Source of the DNA: Rhexocercosporidium sp. MPI-PUGE-AT-0058
Taxonomy: Eukaryota; Ascomycota; Leotiomycetes; Helotiales
Length of the DNA stretch: 64,000 nucleotides
NCBI GenBank assembly: GCA_020746875.1
Contig: JAGTJL010000029.1
Location: forward strand, 372,001-436,000
Direction: 5' to 3'
Notes under the pieces: generated by a model
What the model was told of the DNA's origin: nothing
The model's input: the letters and a program-made list of their open reading frames with translations, nothing else
Database searches by the model: none
Shown here: one piece after another, positions 48,143 through 57,762 of the stretch
How positions within the stretch are numbered: position 1 is the first letter of the stretch
How the letters are laid out: every line of letters starts with the position of its first letter
Program-made: the position numbers and the translations under genes

Positions 48143-51131
48143 CAGAGCGGCCAATAAGCCAATCAGTCAGTCATCAGCTGAGCTGTTTCTTCAACTGACT
48201 GACTTATATGGCAATTACTAGCTGGCTAAATTAACTGAAGAACTGATCAGCTGCTAATTAGCTGCAAGGGTCAAAACTAAAGCTATAAAAAATCATATTC
48301 CGAGCCAAACTACGTTATTATAAGACAATATATTAATAGCCCTTCTATTCTCTTAATTCTTTAAGCATTCCCTACATTATAATATTTCTCTTAATAAATT
48401 AAAAGTCTTTGCTATTGTTTGCTTAGCACAAGAAGAAAAGACTCGCTCGCACTCAAAACTCATAGTAAGAATTAATAGAAAATTAAACGCTATCGTAGCT
48501 AACTGTGGCTACTAAGCTTACTTTAATTTCTAATACTATAATAGCGGAGTATTCTCGTAAGGCTCTTTACGGTATAATATAAGCTAATCTCTCCGGCTTA
48601 AAACACGTAAGGGAATATATATTACTGTCGTCAGCGCTAAACCATTAAGAAGATTCTCTAGGTAATTAACCTATAGCTCTTCTAGCTTTGGAGACATAGT
48701 CTTTTACCGTATTATAAGCTCTGATTTATAGTCCTTTTCTTATAAAGCTTTTAATGATTTCTTACTATTCGTTATATATAATCTCTCGACGCTAGTCCAT
48801 TTGTCTTTAAAGTATTTCCACTTTTAACGCGGGTAAAGGATTAAAGACGCTTGCCACGCAATAAATAAACCAGTCTTAATATAGTATTCCTTTACTTTAT
48901 TCTATGTTAGTGTAATCGATTACTAAATGTAAGTATTAAAGTGGCTATTTACGGCGTCGCACTTAAGAGCTTCAAAGTAAGCGAGTAAACCTTTAAAGAC
49001 TAATAAAACCTCTTATAACGCGTTATAAAATGACTTGCCTACTTCCTTATTTAGCTTTATATTGCCTTCTAGCGCTTTAGTAATACGAAACAAAAGCTTT
49101 AATTACATAAAGATTAGCTTTAAAGTCGTCCATTAGTTATTTAATAAGTAGTCTTAATTATAAACTTCTAAATCTTTAGTATCTTTCGAGACTCGTAGTT
49201 TATAAGCATATCGATCGAGAGATTCGTAAAGGAGGAATGCTCGAGTTATTATAGCGTATAACGCGTTCCAGCAAATACCTCCGTTTAAAATAAGCTTTAA
49301 GCTTCGATTAATAGCTTTACTTTTATTTTATTCTTTTTATAACTTAATAAAGAACTTAAATCTCTTTTTAAAGGCTATAACGTATGCAACTAAGTTATAT
49401 AGTTTCTTAAGCTCTCCGCGTTGCCTCTATAGCTATCGACGCGCCGGCGCACTTATAGCCTTATAATCTCTTTTAAAGTTAGCTAAATCTTATTTAAATA
49501 CGTATTCTTTTGCGATAAGATTAAAAATATAGTCGACGTAGCGTAACCTCTTTTGCTTTAAATCGAATTTATATGTTTTTAAAAGCTCGACGAATATTAT
49601 ATTATTATTTATTACGTTATTAAGGACAAACCAGCCGATATTCTACGCGGTAATACCGAATCGATAAAGGAGAGGAAGAATTATAAAGTATTACTTTATT
49701 AAAAGTCAATATAAATACACGGGATTTAAATAATATATATTAATATTTGTTTTGCTATGTCTTAATAGCTTTAGGAGTCCTGCAAGACGCGTAACAAAAT
49801 CTCCTTTGCCGTTAATAAAGTGAAGAATTACAGCTATAATATTAAGCTTTTCCTTCTTTAATCCCTATTTATTAGAAGTAATTAATATTCTTAATTATGC
49901 GCTTAAAACCTTTGCAATTAGCTTTAGTTTAAAGTACTCAAACATTTAATTAATTTAAGTGGCGATAGTTATGTATAACGTAAATAATACGTTTACCACG
50001 TCTTAATTAGTAATCCGGAATATTCTTTTAAAGTGTTTTAACGCGGCTTTCGTGCTTTAACATTATCTAAAATAACTTATTTAAGAAACGCGTTCTTGAA
50101 TTCTTTTTGTCGAAAGGGGATTATTAAGTAAGGATTTTTATTTATATAACTAAAAGGTTATATAAGTTGAGCTACAGCCTTTATTCGCTATATATTTCCT
50201 TTAGCGTTTAAATAATATATATATAACAAGTGTTTCTTAGCGTTCTTAAGGCTATTAAAGTTAAAGACGTGCTCTTTATATCGAGAAAATCGCTAGTCGT
50301 AATAACTTAATATCGTTAATATAAATTATAAATCCTTAATCTTTAGTTTTACAACTTATAGCGTTTATAGGCCTAATATTAAGGCTTTTTTAAATATATT
50401 AAATTAATTGAATAATATCCCATCTCCTATACCTAGGACCTCTTTAGTTCCTTAATTACAAAACTTAAGCTCTTCTCACGAGGTAATTTCCGTATATAAC
50501 CTCTCAATCATCAAATAACGGCTGACTATATACGTAAGGAGAGTAGTCTAACATAATATCGACGCGTTAAGGCTCAAAAGGATTATAATATTTGTTATAT
50601 ATTGCCGTAAGTCGCTCACAGACATCACAAAGTGATGTAAGAGCTTTTAATGCCGATAGGGGTATTACACGGGAGCTACTCATTATACGACCAAAAATAC
50701 TAGCTTTAAAGGGAGTAAATAGTGCTATAGAGGCTTGGGATGCAGCATCATCGACAGTAATAAGTGAGGTACGTCGAAACATGGTATTAAGGCTGATTTT
50801 AATAGAAATAAGCACTTTATATAATAGCTAAATATTAAATAAAGCCTTTAATACTATCCTACCAGGTCTTACCGCCTAATTTTGGCCTATCGGGGGTAGT
50901 TTTTCCGTTTCGGGATTATTAAAATCGCTTAATCAAGCATTAAAACATCACTCTTACCCTTATTAAACTGACTCCAAAATCACTTATAAAAATACCCCCA
51001 GCTTATAAGTCGCTAATTAGCTCAGAATATTAACGCTAATTAGCTTATAAGAAAAAGCTAGCTGACTGACATACGAGTTTGAGCCAGCTAATTGGCTAAC
51101 TAATCAGCCAGCTGACTTATTGGCCACTCTA
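48143..51131 (-). mobile_element. hAT transposon with 8-bp target duplication
   Basis: Ends are inverted: CAGAGCGGCCAATAAGCC at the left, and the inverse of CAGAGTGGCCAATAAGTC (outermost base G-to-A) at the right. Flanking octamers are TATATAAT (48135-48142) and TATATAGT (51132-51139), a target duplication with one G/A difference. The length is 2989 bp. It splits the Tc1/mariner transposase frame, so it inserted after that element. Confidence 0.9.
48600..50900 (-). pseudogene. RIP-inactivated hAT transposase
   Basis: Minus-strand reading in order: ERLTAIYNKYYNPFEP near the start; central KQKRLRYVDYIFNLIAKEYV (49500s; the RCxxHxxNLxxK block of hAT proteins with C and H lost), LYNLVAYVIAFKKRF, and C-terminal ILYPRxKWKYFKDKW-like text (48830s). 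The dimerisation tail is degraded. Stops run throughout. There is no functional product. Confidence 0.75.
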
Positions 51132-51809
51132 TATATAGTAAAGAAAGGACATAAAGGAATCAATTAGTATAACTACTAAATAGTTATCTTACGTGGAAAA
51201 CTTCTTCCATTTGCACAAGAGTACAAGATCTATAAGCTAAATACAATAATTCAAAAAGATAGAGCTCCTGCCCATACTTCTAAATATTAGTAAGAAGTGT
51301 TTAATCTCTTTCAAATCCTCCAATTACTTTAGCCTAGCAACTCTCTTAATTTAAACGCTATTAAGCCCACCTAGTTTTAGATGAAGCGTCAAACCACTAA
51401 GAAAAGCGCTACAATAAGTGCAAAACAAATAAAGAAAGACTAGGAGAAGTATTAAAAGAATATGCCGCAAGAAAAGATTTAGGCTTAAATTAAAAGGATT
51501 TCAATCCATATATAAGAAGTTATTCGTTTAAAAAGTGAAAACGAGTATAAAGAAAGAAGAAAGAAAAGCCAAGAAACGGTCTCTATATATTAAAGCAATT
51601 AAATTAAATATATCTTTAAATTTAATTGATTTAACCCCTGAAAATATGCCTCTAAAGTTGCGCAACCTACCCTGTAAAGTCACTGGTTTACAGGAGCGAC
51701 AACGATTAATCCTTTTTAAGCGTAATTACAAAGCCAATTTCCACTATAGGGGACATTAACCCTGTAATCCCGGGACTTTTGAGACGAATGTCCGTAAGGT
51801 AGGACGTTA

Positions 51810-52196
51810 GAGCAGGACCGTATAAAGAAACTTTCACATTACTATAAGTTTCCCGAAGAGTTTAACGCTACTCCTTATCTTTTAGCTGATGTGTGCCAGC
51901 CAGAAACGTTGACGTATACACTATATGGTGTTATTATGCACCATGGTGGTGTGAATGCGGGATATTTTTACGCATTCTTGCGGCCGACTAAGGATGGCCC
52001 TTTCTATAAATTCGACAACGACCAAGTCATTCCGGCAACACTGATAGTCGTCAAGGATGCGAATTTTAAAGGAACGGCAGGGCCATATTCTCGGACCCCA
52101 GTCATTCTTATTTATATTCGCAAGTCAAGATTAGATATTCTTGAGGAAACTATTGAGGATGACATTATTTCTGATCATATCAGAACCCTACCGTGA
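51810..52196 (+). pseudogene. USP7-type ubiquitin hydrolase fragment, catalytic His lost
   Basis: An open stretch of ~128 codons begins at the transposon junction with EQDRIKKL, KFPEEFNATPYL, YTLYGVIMHHGGVNAG and FYAFLRP, followed by GPFYKFDNDQV and VILIYIRKSRLD, then a stop. This is the C-terminal part of the catalytic domain of USP7/Ubp15-like cysteine proteases, which remove ubiquitin. The active-site histidine of NAGHYYAF reads Tyr (TAT at 51963-51965), a C-to-T-type change. The Cys box and everything upstream are absent, cut off by the foldback-like element. No TRAF or C-terminal ubiquitin-like domain follows. It is a dead gene remnant and not a truncated functional enzyme. Confidence 0.8.
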
Positions 52197-52780
52197 GGAT
52201 GCTTCGGCACCCCGCCAAAGACAACATCACGAGACATTATTCTGCATGGACTCACGAGAAATTGCAAGGCACCTTCACAGCACTACACCGCTTGGTACGG
52301 CACCACTCTGTTCGGCATCAAAATACCCGAAATCTGTGGGGGTATAATCTCATTCACGGCCGGCTCGTCACCAACTCCAACATTCAGCGAATCGGCCATT
52401 TGCTTTGGACATTTTACTTGGGAGACCTCGTAGATTTCGAAGAAGCCCTGGTTCTGAAAGCACTCGCATTCAGGAAGGCCATGCTTTGGAATTGCTCAAG
52501 TCCACGTGGGCTTTTCTTCAGAATGGCGCAATTGTCGACGAAGAAATTTACGAGAAGATCTCGGAGAAATTTAATGATAAATTCCCCAATGAAACGAAAG
52601 AATTGCAGGCTATTATGGCGTCCAAGGGGGCACTGAATAACAGAAAACCGCGAAGGGGTAGCATATCAAATTCTCGTATTTGTTTATATACATGAGGAAG
52701 AGCTTCTAGAGCTTTCCATGATTCACGTGATCGCTTGGATCACCCAAATCAACACAGCATTTGTGGGGGACGAATATGTA
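52197..52780 (+). pseudogene. Unidentified coding-like remnant
   Basis: Ordinary composition with overlapping open frames, none long. The best-looking stretch (about 52460-52660) reads HALELLKSTWAFLQNGAIV, then DEEIYEKISEKFNDKFP, resembling an acidic helical C terminus. Another frame gives YTAWYGTTLFGIKIPEICG. I recognise no family. It could be a gene disrupted by the Tc1/mariner element at 52781. Confidence 0.3.
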
Positions 52781-54021
52781 AGGGGGTGGACAGTGGGTCT
52801 CGCCCACCCCCCCTATTTCTGCCGTTTTCTATAGCTATTTATAGTAAAGATTTACCACTCCAAAGGTCCTCCTTTTCTTAATCTAACCTTCTTAAGCCTC
52901 TAAAGCATAATATTAATAAATCTATTAATTAATTTAATAGAGATCTCATTATCTTAAATATTTAAAAGTGCACGCTTTAAGTCCTCGAGTTTCCATCCAC
53001 CATAAGGATTTCGGTTTCATAGCTTTTACTTTAGAACTCTTTAAATATTCTTAATTGAATTTAAATTAAGAGAATAAAGTGGCCAGTTAATCGAATATAT
53101 ATGGCACTCAAGTCGAACTATATTACATAATCTATGGTTTGTAAATGTGTCCTTTTTCCCGTAAACGTTATTATTATCCTCAACACAAAAGAAGTCCCCG
53201 GGTTGTTCGAATATCTCTTTTAAAGGCCCTTAAAAAATCTAATCCGCGTACTTCTGTTATATAAAACCTTTCCCTTCGCCTTCGTAAAATATAAAGTGTA
53301 TCTTTAATTTAAAGTTATACTTAATTGCAGCCCAGGCCATTACTAATTTATAGCCTAAATAAAACGTGAACTAAATATAATCCAAATGCCGGCGTTCTCC
53401 TCGTTTTCGTAAGATTTTCCTTCTTCGTAAAAAATCCATTCGAGTAATTGTTTCGTCTATAAATATTCCTCGACGCTAGTATTCCTTTAAACAGTCTTAG
53501 TTCTCAATAGCAAAAATCTATCTTTTCAATCGATTTTCCTCTAATAAAACCGGTTTACAATCGGGGACGTAGTAATAATAGCCGTATCAAACGAATACTT
53601 AAAAAAGTGTTCGATTACAGCATTTTAAATTAAATTACTTCCGAATTTGTGCAAGGCTTATTAAACGTCAATAAAAGTGGCCTATAAACCACTTAATTAT
53701 CTCTTTAACTTACTCGTAAAAAAGAATCGGTAGAGTGCCAAGAGGTTTTAATAATCGATTAGGTTTATTAATAAAATATCGTATAAAAGAGCGAGGGATC
53801 TTAAGCTTTCGAGCCGCTTCACAGATTGAATAGCCCTTAACGAGAAGAGTCTTAAAGCGCACGCGAGTTGGTGTTTTATGTGTCTAATACATTTTGACGA
53901 TGTTTACTACATACTATTAGTTAGGAATTAACATTAAATCAATGTTAAAGGCATAGGTTCTAGGAGCTTCAATGATTCTCACCGCCTTACAGGGGAGGGC
54001 GAGACCCACTGTCCACCCCCT
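52781..54021 (-). mobile_element. Second Tc1/mariner transposon, 1.24 kb
   Basis: The inverted repeats begin with 25 identical bases (AGGGGGTGGACAGTGGGTCT...) and reach 30 with one mismatch, between TA dinucleotides (52779-52780, 54022-54023). The length of 1241 bp is typical of a small Tc1/mariner element. It is unrelated in terminal sequence to the element at 46605. Confidence 0.9.
52880..53920 (-). pseudogene. RIP-inactivated Tc1/mariner transposase
   Basis: The minus strand reads an N-terminal helix-turn-helix (RVRFKTLLVKGYSICEAARK, then LKIPRSFI), then FIDETITRMDFL (first catalytic Asp kept), VEDNNNVYGKK, and WPLYSLNLNSIKNI, where the DLNPIEN block has its Asp changed to Asn. Multiple TAA/TAG stops are present. 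It is inactive. Confidence 0.8.
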
Positions 54022-54114
54022 TACGTACTTAGTATGCAATAATTGATCTTTCAACTGGACGAATCCCATATCCTGATGTGTCTGATGTGGAGTTAGTAGG
54101 GCGGTTCGCAGCTC

Positions 54115-54640
54115 AAACCACCGTCGTCATCGCTGCTTAACGGCTTAATCCCCTGTGATGTAAGAGTTTCAGCATCCTCGGGGTGGGACACAGGGATTTC
54201 GTGCGGTCAGTACCGTTACTTTCGGATGTATTCCCACGAGTGGCCATCGTTCCTCATCTGGAGCAGCTTTGCACCCTCTTCTCGTGTCCATTTAACACGC
54301 CTTTTCTGAGGCTGCAACAGTACTTGATGTATCTTAGAATGTGCAGTAGTCGTGATAGGTCGGGACCTTTGCTAGCGCCTCCTTGCTAGAACAGATATCC
54401 AATACTGCGGGATCAATCGGTAAGTGGAAGTGCTCCGAGATTGATAGCAGTTTAAAATTAAGATTGTACGTCACATTACTCCCGATCTTGGTGCGTTTGA
54501 GGAGGCCTTGGAAGGGCCACTCCTGATACTCAGCAACTGGTGCTGCCTCTGATACCGCAGACGGACTCTTGATGAAGCGGGATCCTACCCTGGGATTCCT
54601 CTAGCTTGGTTCCTTCATCATCGGCGCACAGACACGTTCC
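54115..54640 (-). pseudogene. Myb/SANT-like DNA-binding gene remnant
   Basis: Minus-strand fragments in two frames. The first contains PRVGSRFIKSPSAVSEAAP, EYQEWPFQGLLKRTKIG and ISEHFHLPIDPAVLDICSS, then a stop. After a one-base frame change comes KRRVKWTREEGAKLLQMRN and GHSWEYI, a typical single Myb/SANT helix-turn-helix opening, then another stop, with an acidic PLSSDDDGG tail in a further frame. It looks like a fungal DNA-binding protein destroyed by frameshifts. The Tc1/mariner element ends 90 bp away. Confidence 0.55.
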
Positions 54641-55236
54641 TTGCAAGAGGCTCGTCAGGCCTGGTAGGAAATCAACCTTCATGTGGCGATAACAAACATC
54701 AACATCGACGTTCGTTAACATGTAAGATGTGAGGTAAGTCGCGGCCTCGAATACGAAGGTTTGACCTAGCGCTGTCGTGGCTGCCAGCGCGCGGCTACCA
54801 TGTTCCTAGAATTCCCTTACGCGCCAGGAATATGCAACCAACAGACAGTAATATCTCCATTACTTACGACAATCTCGACAACGAACCCGATTACAGGCGA
54901 CGCTCAATCTATAGTGGGAGGCAATTTATATGGATAGATGTTGAAGACAATGACCAAACGGTCCAATTCGCTCTAACGGGTAATGGAGAAGTGTGTGGTG
55001 ATAGTGGAAGGGGGTATTATGTTTAATATCAAAGTCAGGAGTGCCAAAACCCGAGACCGATACATAAACGAAGAAATGTGTATTCGCAATCGTGGGCATT
55101 TTTAAGAAGGTGTCGGCCTGGCAGGGGGCCACGTCTCATCCTGTGGTTTCCTGCCATTAATATACTGCCAAAGCCTTGACACATCTTTAATCACTAGTTG
55201 CTGCTGATTCGGATTTTAGCCTCTTCTCTCGAGTTT
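54641..55236. other. Intergenic or decayed sequence, nothing firm
   Basis: Normal composition. A 64-codon plus-strand frame (54832-55026) has no recognisable domain. No repeat or RNA is visible. Confidence 0.4.
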
Positions 55237-57467
55237 CTACCTTTGGTTAGTCAACCGATCACTCAAAGTTCTCAGGTACAAAAACAGAAATGGAGATAGA
55301 AGAACTGTAGAGGAAACACACCTGCTCGACACCACCGAATTCATAAACGCATTCCCACGCTCATCCACCTTGCCCCCTCCCATCATAAACATCTTATCCA
55401 AATAATGCATATTCAGCAAATGGCCCGTCCCATCGCGCGTAAACACCGCCCCGAAAAATGCATTCCCATCCGCAAACGGCTGCCCCTGCGGACTCGTGAA
55501 ATTCAACACCCCGAACTGCGCTACAAAGTCCCCGGTGTTGGCGTAGTGCTCAATATGCTTGATGACGCGCTCGCCGCGTCCGCCTTCGCTCTCGTCTACG
55601 GAGGACCCGGGGGGGGGCTTTTGAGACGAGAGGATTGTTGAAGTGCCGCGCGGCGTTGCCGAAGGTGAAGATTTCGAGTTTGGAGATTATTTCGTGTGAG
55701 AGGTCGGCCAAGAGCCAGTCGAGAATTGAGGAGCCTATGATGCCGCCTTAGGAGTGTAGGATTAGAACTAGCTTCTTCGTTGCTGGGACGGCGAGCGCGG
55801 CGCGGATTTAGGCCCGGCCTTGACGGATGTCGTGAGATTTGTAGTCTAAATCGCGTTGGATGAGGCATTCCAGGAGGTCGAACATGAAGCCATAGCTGGG
55901 CGGGGTTAGACCTCGTTTAAAAAAAGGGGGAGGGGAACTCACGTGGTGTTGTGGATGCCCACGACTTCGCGTTGGAAAGTTTGTGCGATGAGATTGAGGT
56001 TTGATTGGAGCCAGTTTTTCCTGGTTTGAGTAAGTGTCGTGTTTAGCGCACTTCGGGACAGTGAGCTTACCCTGTTGCTACTCCGTTTATGAAGAACCAC
56101 AGTTCATGCTCATCATTGACCGGCTCTAGCCCATCTGGTAGCCCAACCAGACACTCCGTTGTTGGTGTCCCATTGAGCAATCTCATGATAATCCACGTTC
56201 CGACACAGAATGTCACGAGGTTTATGATGGGAATCACGCCTGGCACCGCCAAAAATAGCACGGCTAGAGTCGGCAGCGAGAAGAGTTGTATGAGTTGAGT
56301 GTAGAGTAGAATGAAGTGGAGAGTTAGGTCCTTTATATTTTGCCACGAGGGGTACAACTCATCGAGAGGTCCTGAAATCATTGGTCTGAAGGGAAGTATG
56401 ATTTTGACCAGGAGGCTCCTGAGATGAAAGACGAAACCTAGGACGAGCTGGAGCAGCCAGAAGGGATTCCGGGCTGAAGATCCTAACATCTTTGGAGAAT
56501 GTAGAGAGAGTGGATTCTGTATGCTAGGTTGCGGGATGCTCTCGAATTCGGTTGGGTTTTGGCAGAAGTCTGTGTGAAGATGCAGTGCGTGGCGAGGAAA
56601 ACTAAGGTGACAATCGGGACACATTCCGTCGTCCGAGTGCTGCGATACCGTGTCTTCAGTCATGGCTGAATCTAAGGAATATTCCAAGTTGTCTACATTT
56701 TGCTCAAGAAATGCAGTCCGCACATTCAAAACCTCAGTATGAAGCCTAGCCTCCGGCCCTGAACTTCTTGAACCGAGCCTGACTGCCGAATTCATTTGAA
56801 TGGACGATTGAAGCCTTGCGAGTTCTGTCAATGTTGATGCCAGAGAATCACAAGCTTCCAAAATTTCTACCTCAGCCTTGTTCATTACCTCCACGGGTGA
56901 CCTAGAAATCTTAGTTTCCGCTGTTTAACAATACCCACTACTAACTTACGCTCGGCTTATGGGACTTTCGATCAAGGTGCGGGAGTTTGCTTCGATTGTT
57001 TGGATTCCGCGAAAGACTACTGTCGAATATTGGTAAAGCTGTTGGAAAAGCTCAACGAGAAGGGTTGGGATTGCGCTTTCATCGCCAGTAGTAACATTTG
57101 GGAGATCTCCCCTTTCGTCTCCGCAATCAGACATCCAAATGTCCAAACGAAGTCGATATTCATCGAGTATTCTTTGTATGTGACGAAGTTTCATTCGGGA
57201 GAATGTGTAGTCGATCTCCGAGGCCGCCCAGGCGGTTTTGACACAACTGCGAATATTCTTCGAGCATGTTTGACATTGGTCGTTCAGATTCGAACTTTCA
57301 AGTGGTAGAATAAAGTTAGCAACCACTATATGTATCATCAGTATCCACACAATCAAAGAAGAGGGAAGGCTTCGGACCTGGTGTTTGCGGCTCATGTGAT
57401 GCAAACTCAGGGTCTTGATGGATGCCCCTTCGTTCTTGCTGGAGCTCTGACATGGCCGCACGCGCAA
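55237..57467 (-). pseudogene. Membrane alpha/beta-hydrolase (serine esterase-like), broken
   Basis: Four exons can be joined in phase on the minus strand: 57467-56950, 56901-56071, 56020-55943, 55895 onward, with introns of 47-50 nt. In order: a hydrophobic segment (SLIVWILMIHIVVANFILPL), a helical region, a CPDC...HALHLHTDFC cluster, two to three further hydrophobic segments, then a hydrolase domain (WFFINGVATG, NWLQSNLNLIAQTF, ECLIQR, VLILHS-GG, FTFGNAARHFNNP, FVAQFGVLNF). The nucleophile motif HSQGG reads HS-stop-GG (TAA at 55748-55750), and another TAA lies at 55808-55810; both fit CAA to TAA. A run of nine G (55609-55617) shifts the frame by one base; eight would restore it. The 3' end is uncertain and may contain a further intron. 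Without these lesions it would be an ER- or membrane-bound esterase-like protein. Confidence 0.75.
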
Positions 57468-57762
57468 TATTTACCCCACTGATATGGCTAGGACTAAAGG
57501 AGTGAGTATAATGTCAGCCGTTGTAACGCAGCTTCGCGTTCAATTGAGGTGATGGAAAAAGGAAGCCTCACTCTGAGAACGTGACTGTGTCGTGACAGCT
57601 TCGCATGCATGGTGGCTTGAGCTGCGATTGGATGTTCCCCCAACACCTGAAACACGAAAGCTCAGCTCCAAGCCGTCCATAATCCCAGAAATTCTGTAAC
57701 TTAACTTCTGATTCTCAGGGCCGGCTTCATTTTCTGCCACGAGAGAATCGCAATCTTCCGCA

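Larger units (their letters stand above)
47300..51620 (+). pseudogene. Tc1/mariner transposase interrupted by hAT and RIP
   Basis: The N-terminal part (to 48134) reads APKSGRPFIS, STIHRILVANGFSFYK, NVIFTNKTFI (first catalytic Asp now Asn), RRANEAYLKYVIQRR, SYNKKGPCYI and ARNAAKEAINKAV. After the hAT element (from 51140) the frame resumes with INQYNY, RAPAHTSKYQQEVF, SLNLNAIKPTQFQMKR and MPQEKIQA, which is the second half of the DDE_3 domain (DGAPAH...SPDLNPIE). Stops fit CAA/CAG/TGG changes. It is inactive. Confidence 0.85.
46605..51794 (+). mobile_element. Tc1/mariner transposon (DDE_3), split by a hAT element
   Basis: Inverted repeats of ~37 bp, CGGAGATTCGTCTTAAAATT at the left and the inverse of CGGACATTCGTCTCAAAAGT at the right, both continuing into CCCGGGATTACAGGGT, lie between TA dinucleotides (46603-46604, 51795-51796). 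It sits inside the right terminal repeat of the foldback-like element. Its length is 5190 bp, of which 2989 bp is the nested hAT element, leaving ~2.2 kb. Confidence 0.85.
45827..51807. mobile_element. Foldback-like element with long inverted ends, split by nested insertions
   Basis: The left end at 45827 reads ACGTCCTACCCTACCATTCC; the right end is the inverse, but it is split: 46570-46604 (GCGGAATAAGAGGG...AATAGTA) resumes at 51797-51807 (AGGTAGGACGT). TA flanks both sides (45825-45826, 51808-51809). Without the nested DNA the element is ~790 bp, consisting mostly of two imperfect inverted arms with no coding capacity. Related termini occur at 1581-1624 and 45658-45679. Confidence 0.7.

Noticed and set aside
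55609..55617. Programmed frameshift at the G9 run in the hydrolase gene
   Set aside because: Two further stop codons in the same gene make simple inactivation or a homopolymer error far more likely than recoding.
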